Source: Oscillospiraceae bacterium
GTDB lineage: Bacteria; Bacillota; Clostridia; Oscillospirales; Ruminococcaceae
Direction: 5' to 3'
DNA length: 64,000 bases
Assembly: GCA_017460835.1 (NCBI GenBank)
Contig: JAFUAD010000046.1
Span: 1-64,000 of the forward strand
Position numbers and translations under genes: made by a program. Numbering within the stretch: position 1 is the stretch's first letter; every line of letters begins with the position of its first letter. Positions 8,215-18,409 of the stretch are shown in pieces. The notes beneath the pieces were generated by a model. It made no database searches. It saw nothing but the letters and a program-made list of their open reading frames with translations, and was not told the DNA's origin.

Positions 8215-8255
8215 AACAGCAAAGCTCCCGCGGGGGGAGCAGGTCACTTGCTGTT
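8215..8255 (-). terminator. Nested hairpin after the NifK-like gene
   Basis: AACAGCAA/TTGCTGTT encloses GCTCCC/GGGAGC, beginning in the NifK-like stop codon and ending in a T/C-rich stretch (GTTTCTTCC) on the minus strand. It is probably a partial terminator or processing site between the reductase genes and the LysR gene. Confidence 0.5.
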
Positions 8256-9591
8256 ACTGATACTGTGCCAGTGCGTTGTTGTAAATATCTTCAATGACTC
8301 GCAGACCGCCGGTGTAGCCGATATAATTGGTCGTCAGAACAATGCGGTAGGGGGTCGGACAGGCGATGGAAAGGAAGTCGCAGTCCTTCTCTTCGGCAAG
8401 CTCCTTGTCCCAGCCGCTGCCGATGATGAGTCCTTTGCCGCTGTGCCGGATGCCGCGCAGGATATCCTGGAGCGCACCGGCGTCCGGGTCAATGTACACC
8501 GGAATCTCACGCTGATCGGAGGCTGCTTTGATATCCGCTTCCACCTGCGCCTTATACTTCTCCGGCGTGTTGTCCACGACAAACTGCTCCTTCGGTACGA
8601 TGCCGGTCTCATGCAGCAAAAAGCGCGTCAGTCCGGCAACATAGCCCGCATCATGGAAGATATGCACATGATTCGGCAGACCGTAGCGGAATTCCAGCAG
8701 GAAGGTTGCAAGATTGTCGAGCTCCTCGTAGTAGGCATTTTCCTCCTCTGTGATGAATGTGCGCGCCCTTTTCCAGTCCAGCTCTGCATGGTGCTTTCGT
8801 GCATAATCGAGCAGCTCCTCCAGAAAACGGGTGGTCTCATTGCCGCCGATCGGCAGATAGCTGAACTTGAAATAGGGCTGGCCGTATCTGCGCTTGAGAT
8901 TTTTCACAATAGGCTCGCCGTACCACGGAGAGACCAGCACGTTGAAATTCGCCCGCGGAATGGTCTGCCATTCCTTCACGCCGCCGGAGTGCGGTCCGAA
9001 GAGAATATTCACCCGGAAGCCAAGTCCCTCAAGCAGACGCTTGAACTCGCGCAGATTGCCTTTCCAGAACTGGTCCTGATACGGCACCGATGCAAACAGA
9101 TTGACGAGATTTTTTTCGGAGCGCGGCGGATTTTCATGCTCAAAGCGGCTGACATACTGCTCGATGATCGCATTCACGACTGCCGAATGCGAGACATAGT
9201 TGCTGGACTTGAAGCCGGAGGTTTCCACATGCACAATCGGCTTGCCCTCATCCAGAAATTCATCCGTCACAGAGGCGACGTCATCTCCGACGATGCCCGC
9301 CGTGCAGCCGGTTACAACGACCTGAAGATCGGTGTCCAGCACCTTGTATGTATTTTTGATGATGCTGCGAAGTCTGTCTGTGCCGCCGAAGACGACCTCA
9401 CGTTCACTGAAATTTGTGCAGGGCGAGGTATCGCCGCCTGCATATCCGGAGCTGCGCTCAAAAAAGCCTTTGATCATCGTACCGCAGCCAGGCCCCGAAT
9501 GCAGAATCGGTACTGCGCGCGGAATTGCAACGACCGTTTGCAGCGCGCCGATTGCACAGGTATAGCGTTCCTGTTCGATCAAACCTGCCAT
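8254..9591 (-). CDS. NifK-like subunit of a nitrogenase-like reductase (candidate MarK)
   Basis: The 445-residue protein belongs to the nitrogenase component 1 fold. Cys12 (YTCAIGAL), Cys36 (HSGPGCG) and Cys96 (TGCTAGIVGDD) have the same spacing as the three P-cluster ligands of NifK, so an [8Fe-7S]-type cluster shared with the D subunit is likely. The start is the ATG at 9591 after GGGAGGAA; it overlaps the stop region of the D gene. It is shorter than NifK (about 520), lacking the N-terminal extension, as in group IV nitrogenase-like proteins. In Rhodospirillum rubrum the equivalent gene order encodes methylthio-alkane reductase. The substrate here is inferred, not shown. Confidence 0.85.
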   Translation of the reverse strand: MAGLIEQERYTCAIGALQTVVAIPRAVPILHSGPGCGTMIKGFFERSSGYAGGDTSPCTNFSEREVVFGGTDRLRSIIKNTYKVLDTDLQVVVTGCTAGIVGDDVASVTDEFLDEGKPIVHVETSGFKSSNYVSHSAVVNAIIEQYVSRFEHENPPRSEKNLVNLFASVPYQDQFWKGNLREFKRLLEGLGFRVNILFGPHSGGVKEWQTIPRANFNVLVSPWYGEPIVKNLKRRYGQPYFKFSYLPIGGNETTRFLEELLDYARKHHAELDWKRARTFITEEENAYYEELDNLATFLLEFRYGLPNHVHIFHDAGYVAGLTRFLLHETGIVPKEQFVVDNTPEKYKAQVEADIKAASDQREIPVYIDPDAGALQDILRGIRHSGKGLIIGSGWDKELAEEKDCDFLSIACPTPYRIVLTTNYIGYTGGLRVIEDIYNNALAQYQ

Positions 9592-9592
9592 A

Positions 9593-11068
9593 TCAGAAAT
9601 TCCTCCCAAGGAATGTGTAAGGATCCTGCTCCATCCACCATTTGGTGTACGGATTCACCGCGTGCTTGCGCAGGTTCTTCACAAATTCATCGTTTTCAAT
9701 TGCGTCGGCAATGCGCTCGCCGTATGCAACAAGGCCCTCATAGCCCATGCCGAAATGCTCGTCACCGATCAGCAGCGAGGGGATGCCGAGCTTAGCGCCC
9801 CAGAGCGTCATGCCGCCGTGGCGTGCAAGCAGAATATCCGGGTGAATGCGGTTCAGCACATTCACCAGCTCAAATTCCTGCTTATTGCAGACATTGTAGT
9901 TCGGCACGTCGCCGTAATCTGCAACCGTGTGCGCCAGCGTATCCGCATCCGGCGATTCATTGTCATAAACCGGATCATGGTGGAAAATTGCGGCGCCCTG
10001 CGGCTTCATGCCGAGCTCACTGAGCAGTGCCAGCAGCGACTGCCCGTGGGAAGCACCTGCTGTGACATACGCTGTTTTGCCCTTCAGGCGCTCACGCAAT
10101 GCTTCGATCTTCGGCATATATTCTTCTTTTTTGCGCTGGAGGAAGGCCTCAGCCTCCTGCTCCTTGCCGAGAATTTTGCCGAGCTCGCGGAACCAGCGGT
10201 CGGTCTGTGCAATGCCGTAGGGCGGAGAATTGCGAATCTCCGGCACACCGTAAACCTGCTCCAGTGCTGCTCCGAGATAGGAGCCGAGCGTCGAGCAGGC
10301 CTGAACGGTCAGGGCAGCCTCGGAGGAATACGAGAGTGTATCGACTGTTGAGAACGGCGTGATATAATTCGGCTCATATCCGAATTCCGCAAACCATTCG
10401 CGGAAGACATCGCTGCCCCAGAAATTGATGACATTGATGATATTGCGCTTCTCACGCGGCGGCTTGATGATCTTCCGGGCAATGCCGTGATAGCCTGCAT
10501 CAAAGCCGGAGGTCCAGATCTTGGAGCGGAAGCCCTCACAGAACACTGCGACGACCGGAATGCCGAGCTCTGCCTCTGCCGCATTGGTGATTGTTTCCAC
10601 ATCGTCACCGATGATGCCGGCCGCGCAGGTGGTTATCACGAAGATCGCCTTCGGGTCAGCGCGCCTGTAAACCTCGCGGATGGCTGCCTCCAGCTTTTTT
10701 CCGCCGCCGTAGATGGTATCCTTTTCCTCCAGATTTGTCGAAAAAATCTTGCGCTGCGTCGGGTGCTCAATCTGACGCAGATGCGCGTTGACGCGGTAAG
10801 TAAATGCAAATTCGTGCAGACAGGTAGAGCAGCCCACGGGGCCGTGGCTGATGATGGCCGCGTCCTGAATCAGCGTCAGTGTACAGGCAGCATTGGATGT
10901 GCCGCAGCCCAGACACTGGCTGAACGATCTGTTTTTATCCTTCAGTCTGCCGCTGCACCCGCCGCAGGCACCGACAAGCTCCCCTGCCGTTCCCTGAAAG
11001 CCGGTAATCGAGCCGAGCCGGATTTCACGGATTTCGACCTCCGGAATTTCGAGATTGACCTTGCTCAT
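9593..11068 (-). CDS. NifD-like subunit of a nitrogenase-like reductase (candidate MarD)
   Basis: The 491-residue protein carries Cys55, Cys80 (HGPVGC) and Cys148 (TTCAAGIIGDD), matching the P-cluster ligands of NifD. Cys258, just ahead of YGVP, matches the cofactor Cys (275 in Azotobacter), and His438 in GDEHFGMGYEG lies where the cofactor His (442) is expected. It should therefore hold a FeMo-co-like or simpler iron cofactor, unlike BchN or CfbD, which lack one. Extra CxxC pairs at 35/38, 52/55 and 80/83 are unusual. The start follows GAGGAG. The gene lies 11 bases after nifH-like and overlaps nifK-like. Confidence 0.85.
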   Translation of the reverse strand: MSKVNLEIPEVEIREIRLGSITGFQGTAGELVGACGGCSGRLKDKNRSFSQCLGCGTSNAACTLTLIQDAAIISHGPVGCSTCLHEFAFTYRVNAHLRQIEHPTQRKIFSTNLEEKDTIYGGGKKLEAAIREVYRRADPKAIFVITTCAAGIIGDDVETITNAAEAELGIPVVAVFCEGFRSKIWTSGFDAGYHGIARKIIKPPREKRNIINVINFWGSDVFREWFAEFGYEPNYITPFSTVDTLSYSSEAALTVQACSTLGSYLGAALEQVYGVPEIRNSPPYGIAQTDRWFRELGKILGKEQEAEAFLQRKKEEYMPKIEALRERLKGKTAYVTAGASHGQSLLALLSELGMKPQGAAIFHHDPVYDNESPDADTLAHTVADYGDVPNYNVCNKQEFELVNVLNRIHPDILLARHGGMTLWGAKLGIPSLLIGDEHFGMGYEGLVAYGERIADAIENDEFVKNLRKHAVNPYTKWWMEQDPYTFLGRNF

Positions 11069-11079
11069 GCTTTCACTCC

Positions 11080-12801
<1,722 letters not shown>

Positions 12802-12826
<25 letters not shown>

Positions 12827-13170
12827 ATTCCCGCCTCCCATAGTTTTTCGCTGACGATTTTTTCCAGAAGCCTTTCGACCGGCGCTGCGACCTCATAGAC
12901 AGCAATTCCGGCGGAGAGCAGCACTGCGGCTGCGCCCTCGCCGACCCGCACGGCAAACACCGCCGAGACATCCTTCAGCGGATCCTGCAATGCAAAGTCA
13001 AAGCTGTGGCTGCCGTGATGTCCGCCCTGACAGGACGGCACATTCCGGCGCGATTCCACCGGCACAAAGCCGTCAGCATCCACATCGTAGATTTCAAACC
13101 ACTCCGTCCGGCCGAAATGCCGGTCTACATAGAAGCTGTCGCTGCTTGCGAGCGCAATCCGATATGCCAT
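12802..13170 (-). CDS. NifX/NafY-family cofactor-binding protein
   Basis: The 122-residue protein has the dinitrogenase iron-molybdenum cofactor-binding fold, recognisable from VDRHFGRTEWFEIYDVD near 15-31 and RVGEGAAAVLLSAGIAVYEV near 74-93. Such proteins carry NifB-co or related clusters between maturation factors. A His-rich segment (GGHHGSHS, near 49-56) and several exposed Cys could bind metal. The ATG follows AGGAGG by five bases. It lies 12 bases after mccA and overlaps nifB, so it belongs to the same operon. Confidence 0.88.
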
Positions 13171-13182
13171 GCGTGCCTCCTG

Positions 13183-14094
13183 TTACCGGAAAAGTCCCGT
13201 GCTGAAATAGCGGTCTCCGCGGTCGGGGAAAACCGTCACAATCGTACCGCGCTCCAGCGTTTCTGCAAATTTGAGCGCTGCTGCCATTGCCGCCCCGGAG
13301 GATGAACCGGCGATAATGCCCTCATTCCTCGCAAGCAGCTTCACAGCCTCAAATGCTTCCGCATCGTTGATTTTCACAACACCGTCAACCAGAGACATAT
13401 CCATTGTCTCTGCGATGAAGTCATTGCCGATGCCCTCAATGTTGTAATCGGCGTGTTCTCCTCCGCCCATGACAGAGCCGACCGGATCCGCGAGAATTCC
13501 GCGGATTTCGGGCTTATGCTCCTTCAGATATCTTGCGGCACCGGAGAAGGTACCGCCGCTGCCCGCACCTGCGAGAAAATAATCTGTTTCACTGCCGAGC
13601 GCCTCCCAGATTTCTCTGCCTGTGCCTTCATAATGCGCAAGCGGATTTGCCTGATTGGTAAACTGATCCAGCGTCACAGCGCCGGGGATGCTCTGCCGGA
13701 TCTCCTCCGCCTTCTCCACGGCACCCTGCATACCGAGCGCCCGCGGCGTATTGATGACCTCTGCGCCGAGTGCGCGCAGAAGCGCCTGCTTTTCCGCAGA
13801 AAATTTCGTCGGGACGGTAAAAATCAGATGATATCCCCGGTTCAGCGCCGCAAACGCAAGCCCCAGCCCGGTATTGCCGGCTGTACCGAGGACAATCGTC
13901 GTGCCCTGCTTCAGAATCCCGCGCTGCTCGGCATCGCGCAGCATATACTGCCCGACGCGGTCCTTGACGCTGCCGCCGGGATTCCATAATTCCAGCTTTG
14001 CATATATTTTCACCTCGGGCCTGACGCCCACATGCCGCAGACGGACAAGCGGTGTATTGCCGATCAGTCCGTGCATGTCATCGTAAACACTCAT
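13183..14094 (-). CDS. mccA: Cysteine synthase / cystathionine beta-synthase family (MccA-like)
   Basis: The 303-residue fold-type II PLP enzyme binds PLP at the Lys in NPGGSVKDRVG (near 44) and phosphate at GSGGTFSG. The catalytic loop reads TAGNTGLGLA, followed by VPTKFSAEKQ and LRALGAEVI, a variant closer to MccA (O-acetylserine-dependent cystathionine beta-synthase) than to CysK, which has TSGNTG. It would join homocysteine and O-acetylserine to cystathionine. The ATG at 14094 has GAGGTGG upstream and lies one base after the mccB stop. Plain cysteine synthase activity is the alternative. Confidence 0.85.
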   Translation of the reverse strand: MSVYDDMHGLIGNTPLVRLRHVGVRPEVKIYAKLELWNPGGSVKDRVGQYMLRDAEQRGILKQGTTIVLGTAGNTGLGLAFAALNRGYHLIFTVPTKFSAEKQALLRALGAEVINTPRALGMQGAVEKAEEIRQSIPGAVTLDQFTNQANPLAHYEGTGREIWEALGSETDYFLAGAGSGGTFSGAARYLKEHKPEIRGILADPVGSVMGGGEHADYNIEGIGNDFIAETMDMSLVDGVVKINDAEAFEAVKLLARNEGIIAGSSSGAAMAAALKFAETLERGTIVTVFPDRGDRYFSTGLFR

Positions 14095-14095
14095 A

Positions 14096-15256
14096 TCAGC
14101 CCACCTCGCTTTTTTCGATTGCCTGAGCAAGATCGGCAAGGATATCGTCAATATCCTCAATACCGACTGACAGACGGATCAGACCGTCTGTGATGCCGAC
14201 CTTTTCCCGCACTGCTTTGGGGATCGCTGCATGCGTCATCGTTGCCGGATGACAGACCAGCGACTCCACACCGCCGAGGCTTTCTGCAAGCGTAATCAGC
14301 TTCAGGCTCTCATAAAACACGCGGATGTCGTAATTCTCACGCAGCGCAAAGGAGATCATCGCGCCGCCGTTTTTTGCCTGCCTGCGGTTGATTTCATAGC
14401 CCCTGTGGGAGGGCAGCCCCGGATAATAAATGCGCTGAACCGCCTTGTGTGCCTGCAAAAATGCCGCTGCCTTTTCCGCATTTTCCACATGCCGGTCAAG
14501 CCGGACGGCAAGCGTTTTGATGCCGCGGATCAGCAGGAAGGAATCAAACGGTCCGAGCACGCCGCCGGAGGCATTCTGGATGAATGCGAGCTGTGCGGCC
14601 AGTTCATCTGAGCTGACAACCGCCAATCCTGCAACGAGATCGCTGTGACCGCCTAAATATTTCGTCGCACTGTGAACGACGATATCTGCGCCGAGTGCAA
14701 GCGGCCTTTGCAGATACGGTGTCATGAATGTATTATCCGCGATGACAAGCAGGCCGTGCCGGTGCGAGATCTCCGCAATCAGCTGAATGTCGGTCACCGT
14801 CATCAGCGGATTTGCCGGCGTTTCAATCAGCACTGCCTTTACATCTGCTGTGATGTCCTGTTCAAAGCGCTCCGGATCATCCGTATCGGACACCGTAAAG
14901 AGGATGCCGAAGTGATCGAACACCTGATTCAGCAGCCGGAAGGTTCCGCCGTAAACATTGCTGGAAATCAGCACGCGGTCTCCCTGATGCAGCAGACTGA
15001 GAACTGCTGTAATCGCTGCAAGGCCGGAGGCGAATGCAAAGCCCGCCTTGCCGCCCTCCAGCTCTGCAATCAGCGCTTCGAGCGCCTCCCGCGTCGGGTT
15101 GCCTGTGCGGGAATATTCATACCCGCGCATTTTGCCGAGACCGTCCTGCTTGAAGGTTGAGGTCTGATAGATCGGAATATTGACTGCACCGGTTCGCTCG
15201 TCAATCGGAATGCCGCCGTGAATCAGTGCCGAATTGATATTCTGAAAGCTGCCCAT
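14096..15256 (-). CDS. mccB: Cystathionine gamma-lyase / gamma-synthase family (MccB-like)
   Basis: The 386-residue fold-type I PLP enzyme has the Lys in HSATKYLGGHSD (near 200), YEYSRTGNPTR near 48 and the C-terminal IRLSVGIED. Paired with the MccA-like gene it most likely cleaves cystathionine to cysteine (reverse trans-sulfuration), though gamma-synthase or methionine gamma-lyase activity cannot be separated by eye. The ATG at 15256 follows AAGGAG. It is the first gene of the operon that carries the nitrogenase-like genes. Confidence 0.88.
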   Translation of the reverse strand: MGSFQNINSALIHGGIPIDERTGAVNIPIYQTSTFKQDGLGKMRGYEYSRTGNPTREALEALIAELEGGKAGFAFASGLAAITAVLSLLHQGDRVLISSNVYGGTFRLLNQVFDHFGILFTVSDTDDPERFEQDITADVKAVLIETPANPLMTVTDIQLIAEISHRHGLLVIADNTFMTPYLQRPLALGADIVVHSATKYLGGHSDLVAGLAVVSSDELAAQLAFIQNASGGVLGPFDSFLLIRGIKTLAVRLDRHVENAEKAAAFLQAHKAVQRIYYPGLPSHRGYEINRRQAKNGGAMISFALRENYDIRVFYESLKLITLAESLGGVESLVCHPATMTHAAIPKAVREKVGITDGLIRLSVGIEDIDDILADLAQAIEKSEVG

Positions 15257-15316
15257 GATGGACCGTTCTCCTTTCGTGCGTTGAGCTGTCGGCGCTGCCG
15301 CCGTTGCTGTATCAGA

Positions 15317-15345
15317 ATTATATGACAAAAATCCCGAACAGTCAA
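15317..15345 (-). promoter_or_regulatory. Promoter of the mccB-mccA-nifX-nifB-nifHDK-like operon
   Basis: On the minus strand TTGACT (15345-15340), 17 bases, TATAAT (15322-15317). It is near-consensus sigma-A. GAAATCGTTCTC lies 11 bases upstream of the -35 box. Confidence 0.85.
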
Positions 15346-15348
15346 CGG

Positions 15349-15368
15349 GAAAACGTGAGAACGATTTC
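15349..15368 (-). promoter_or_regulatory. Operator-like sites upstream of the mccB promoter
   Basis: Read on the minus strand, GAAATCGTTCTC (15368-15357) is followed by an ACGTTTTC half-site (to 15349). The first is almost identical to the site in the same place before the metY promoter (16940-16951). Confidence 0.6.
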
Positions 15369-15461
15369 ACGCAGCACGCCTTCCTGCGGAATCCCTCCGG
15401 CATTTCGGTCGGATTTCTGCCGGCGCAGGCGCTGTCTCCCGCACAGGAATCCACAATTTGC

Positions 15462-15473
15462 GAAAACGTTTTC
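15462..15473. promoter_or_regulatory. LacI-type operator, perfect palindrome
   Basis: GAAAACGTTTTC is a perfect 12-bp palindrome with central CG, within a longer TTGC...CACA context as in LacI/CcpA-type operators. It lies between the LacI-family gene and the mccB promoter. Confidence 0.7.
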
Positions 15474-15514
15474 ACACAGAGCATAGCCCGCAAATAAGGT
15501 AGAACAGTCCGTCA

Positions 15515-16585
15515 TCAGATATAATATTCCGGCTCGTGCATTTCCGAAAAGGGGCGCACGCTTTCCCGGATGACCAGTGTCCCCTCCAGTTCGAGCTTTG
15601 CGACGATCCTGTGTCTGCCGCGGATCCGGTCTGTGAGGAACATCAGCGCAAAGCGCACCATTTCCCGCTTCGGGAGCGAGACGGTTGTCAGCAGCGGAAC
15701 CGTATACTGCGCTTCCTCAATATCATCATTGGAGATGACAGAGGGCGTGTAATACTGATTCCGGCGTTTTGCCAGTCCGTTCAGGAGTCCGACCGCGAGG
15801 ATATCGTTCGCACAGTAGATTGCGCTCGGCGGTGCAGGCAGCCGGAGAAAATATTCCATTGCCTGATAGCCGTTTGATTCACTCGCCGTTGTATCATATA
15901 TATAGTCCAGGTTGGATTCCAGATGAAACTGCGACTGTGCAGCCTGATATCCTGCAAACCGCGCTTCATTGTGGCAGTCTCCGACGTAAGCGATTTTGCT
16001 GTGTCCGCATTTCACCAGATACGAGATGGCCAGAAGCGCGGTTTTTCCGCCGTCGCAGATGACCTCATCCACGGCATAGTTCGTGCTGTTCCGGTTGATC
16101 GAGACGATATTTTTCTCATACCGCTTCAGCTCCTGTATCACCTTCGCGTGACATTTTCCGATGATGACAAGTCCGTCCGATTCATGCGCATTCTTTTCAT
16201 AGAGCATCTTCACCTGCTGCCTGACATCCTCTGTCACGCAGTATTTTTCATCGGAAAATTCCGGATGATTCCACACGCCGGAAATGATGCAGGCATGATT
16301 GCGGCTCTCAATTTCGAGAATCCGGAGCAGCTCATGAAAGAACGGGTCATTGTTCTGCTCGGAATCCCGCGTCAGAAGAATATCAATGTGGAAAATCTCC
16401 TGCTTTTCGGTTCCGCCGGATTTCAGACGCCGGGCAGCATCGTTCGGGATATAGTTCAGCTCGCGGGCAGCCTGATAGACTTTTCGGCGGAGCTCCTCGC
16501 TCGTCCTGTGGTTCGGGTCGTTCAGAATTCTGGCAACCGTCGCGACAGAAGCGCCGGTCATCTCTGCAATTTTCTTCAGCGACAT
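15515..16585 (-). CDS. LacI-family transcriptional regulator
   Basis: The 356-residue protein has an N-terminal LacI helix-turn-helix (MSLKKIAEMTGASVATVARI in pieces, with the hinge PNDAARRLKS near 49) and a periplasmic-binding-like sensor domain. ATG 16585 follows AAGGGG by seven bases. It lies between the mccB operon and the divergent metY-ABC unit, and AACGTT-core palindromes flank it on both sides, so these units and itself are the likely targets. Most LacI regulators sense sugars or nucleosides; a role in sulfur metabolism would be unusual. It could alternatively link this regulon to carbon status. Confidence 0.9.
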   Translation of the reverse strand: MSLKKIAEMTGASVATVARILNDPNHRTSEELRRKVYQAARELNYIPNDAARRLKSGGTEKQEIFHIDILLTRDSEQNNDPFFHELLRILEIESRNHACIISGVWNHPEFSDEKYCVTEDVRQQVKMLYEKNAHESDGLVIIGKCHAKVIQELKRYEKNIVSINRNSTNYAVDEVICDGGKTALLAISYLVKCGHSKIAYVGDCHNEARFAGYQAAQSQFHLESNLDYIYDTTASESNGYQAMEYFLRLPAPPSAIYCANDILAVGLLNGLAKRRNQYYTPSVISNDDIEEAQYTVPLLTTVSLPKREMVRFALMFLTDRIRGRHRIVAKLELEGTLVIRESVRPFSEMHEPEYYI

Positions 16586-16619
16586 ATGTTTACCCCTTTT
16601 GCATATATGCTTAATATGC

Positions 16620-16648
16620 ATTATAATAAAAACAATCCGAAAAGTCAA
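16620..16648 (-). promoter_or_regulatory. Promoter of the LacI-family gene
   Basis: On the minus strand TTGACT (16648-16643), 17 bases, TATAAT (16625-16620). Confidence 0.8.
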
Positions 16649-16746
16649 GCTTTCGAGTCTACCGGATATTTATAATCTGTTATCAGAACATGTGATAGCC
16701 GGTGCAAAAAGCACATAAATGCGAGGGTTTTATAACCGTTCAACAA

Positions 16747-16758
16747 GAAAACGTTATC
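16747..16758. promoter_or_regulatory. LacI-type operator-like site
   Basis: GAAAACGTTATC, 10 of 12 bases matching the palindrome at 15462. The 16586-17063 gap holds two promoters, three such sites and no gene; no SAM riboswitch or T-box structure is seen. Confidence 0.6.
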
Positions 16759-16834
16759 ATATTTTCATGAATTTGCGGCGAGGATTTGCACGGTGAACCG
16801 CTGAAAAACACATATATTCGAGAAAAATGATTAT

Positions 16835-16846
16835 GAAAACGTTCTC
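16835..16846. promoter_or_regulatory. LacI-type operator-like site
   Basis: GAAAACGTTCTC in the divergent control region, one base from the perfect palindrome, preceded by TTAT. Confidence 0.65.
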
Positions 16847-16939
16847 GCGAAAGTTGGAGAAATACAGAAAAGAGTCTGCTGCTGCGGCGCCGGCAGAGCT
16901 GTTTTTTCCGGTTTTACCGTTGAAGCCGGCGCGAAATGT

Positions 16940-16951
16940 GAAACCGTTCTC
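16940..16951 (+). promoter_or_regulatory. Operator-like site upstream of the metY promoter
   Basis: GAAACCGTTCTC ends 12 bases before the -35 box, in the same orientation and place as GAAATCGTTCTC at the mccB promoter. The position upstream of -35 would suit an activator. Confidence 0.6.
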
Positions 16952-16963
16952 TTGTTTGGGGAA

Positions 16964-16992
16964 TTGACTTTGCCGGAGCGGTCGGTTATAAT
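16964..16992 (+). promoter_or_regulatory. Promoter of metY and the ABC importer
   Basis: TTGACT (16964-16969), 17 bases, TATAAT (16987-16992): the same boxes and spacing as the mccB promoter. Confidence 0.88.
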
Positions 16993-17063
16993 TTGCAACA
17001 GAAAGCAGCGGCGCAGTGCCGGTGCCGGACCTGAAACCGAAAATCAGAAAGGATGATACGATC

Positions 17064-18353
17064 ATGGCACAGAAGTTTGATACACTGAAAATCACGGCGG
17101 GGTACAATCCGCTGGAGCACAATCTGGCAATCTCGCCCCCGATCTATCAGACCACGGCGTATGACTTCAAGGATACGCAGCACGCCGAGGATCTGTTCAA
17201 TTACCGCGTGCCGGGCTTCCTGTATACCCGCGTCGGCAACCCGACTGTGACCTTCTTCTCCGAGCGGGTCAAGGCACTGGACGCCGCAGCCAATGCGCTG
17301 GCCGTCGGCTCCGGAATGGCAGCGATTACCTATTCCCTGCTGAATCTGACCGTCGGCGGCGGAACGGTGCTTGCCTCTCCGTATCTGTACGGCGGCACGA
17401 TTGACAGCTTTGACCGCCTCTTCCCCGATCTCGGCATCAAGGTGAAGCTCACACAGAGCATCCTTGAGCCGGAGAATTTGGAAGCCGAGCTCACGGATGA
17501 CGTCAAGGCGATTTTTGTGGAGTCTCTCAGCAACCCCAATGCCTACCTTGTCGATCTCGACAAAATCACGGAAATTGCACATAAGCACGGCGTCCCTGTA
17601 ATTGTGGACAATACCGTTGCGACACCGTATCTGTACCGGCCGTTTGAACACGGCGCCGATGTGGTTGTCTATTCCGCAACAAAGGGCCTGACCGGTCACG
17701 GAAATATCATTGCCGGCATCATTGAGGACAGCGGCGATTACAGCTACATCACGAAGGAGCGCTATCCGCAGTTCTATGAGCCGATTGTCATGCTCGGCGG
17801 AAAGAGCATCATCGAGCAGTTCCCGCAGAATCCGTTTATCATGAGAACGGTTCTGGTTTATCTGAACTTCCTCGGTGCCGCACTCTCCCCGCAGGATGCC
17901 TATCTCGGGCTGATCGGCCTGGAAACCCTCTCGGAGCGCGTCGCCAAGCAGTCGCAGAATGCGCTGAAGATTGCGGATTACCTTGAGCATTCTCCGGCCG
18001 TGGACTGGGTGCGTTATCCTGGGCTTCCGTCCTCGCCGCACAAGGCACTTGCAGACAAGGTTCTGACCGGCAGCGGCTACGGCGGACTGCTGAGCTTCGG
18101 TCTGCGCGGCGGAAAGGCAGAGCGCGACGCCTTCCTCAACAGCCTGTCGCTCTTCCGGTATCATGTCAACCTCGGAGATTCGCGCTCTCTGATTGTCAAC
18201 TCGCCTGATACCACGCACAGCGAGCTGAATTCGAGCGAAAAGGCACTTGCCGATATTGACGCAAACCTCATCCGCATTTCTGCGGGCCTTGAGGATGCAG
18301 AAGATCTGATTGCAGATCTTGAACAGGGCTTCAAAGCAGCAGGGCTGCTCTGA
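17064..18353 (+). CDS. metY: O-acetylhomoserine sulfhydrylase (O-acetylhomoserine aminocarboxypropyltransferase)
   Basis: The 429-residue fold-type I PLP enzyme makes homocysteine from O-acetylhomoserine and sulfide, or methionine if methanethiol is the thiol. The length and the internal insertion (about 230-290) fit MetY better than MetB. Key segments are YTRVGNPTV near 67, the PLP Lys in YSATKGLTGHGN near 209, and the C-terminal IRISAGLED. The ATG at 17064 follows AAAGGA. In mar-type pathways this enzyme captures the released methanethiol, which suits its position divergent from the reductase operon under a matching promoter. Confidence 0.93.
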   Translation: MAQKFDTLKITAGYNPLEHNLAISPPIYQTTAYDFKDTQHAEDLFNYRVPGFLYTRVGNPTVTFFSERVKALDAAANALAVGSGMAAITYSLLNLTVGGGTVLASPYLYGGTIDSFDRLFPDLGIKVKLTQSILEPENLEAELTDDVKAIFVESLSNPNAYLVDLDKITEIAHKHGVPVIVDNTVATPYLYRPFEHGADVVVYSATKGLTGHGNIIAGIIEDSGDYSYITKERYPQFYEPIVMLGGKSIIEQFPQNPFIMRTVLVYLNFLGAALSPQDAYLGLIGLETLSERVAKQSQNALKIADYLEHSPAVDWVRYPGLPSSPHKALADKVLTGSGYGGLLSFGLRGGKAERDAFLNSLSLFRYHVNLGDSRSLIVNSPDTTHSELNSSEKALADIDANLIRISAGLEDAEDLIADLEQGFKAAGLL

Positions 18354-18364
18354 ATCATATATCA

Positions 18365-18382
18365 CCGCGCAAGCCTGCGCGG
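18365..18382 (+). other. Intercistronic hairpin between metY and the binding protein gene
   Basis: CCGCGCA pairs with TGCGCGG around a four-base loop, without a T-run. It probably stabilises or punctuates the polycistronic mRNA rather than terminating it. Confidence 0.5.
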
Positions 18383-18409
18383 ACCACTCTGAACAAGGAG
18401 GAAAATGTT

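Noticed and set aside
16586..17063. SAM or T-box riboswitch upstream of metY
   Set aside because: No conserved core is seen; a sigma-A promoter lies only 70 bases before the gene, and protein operators explain the region.
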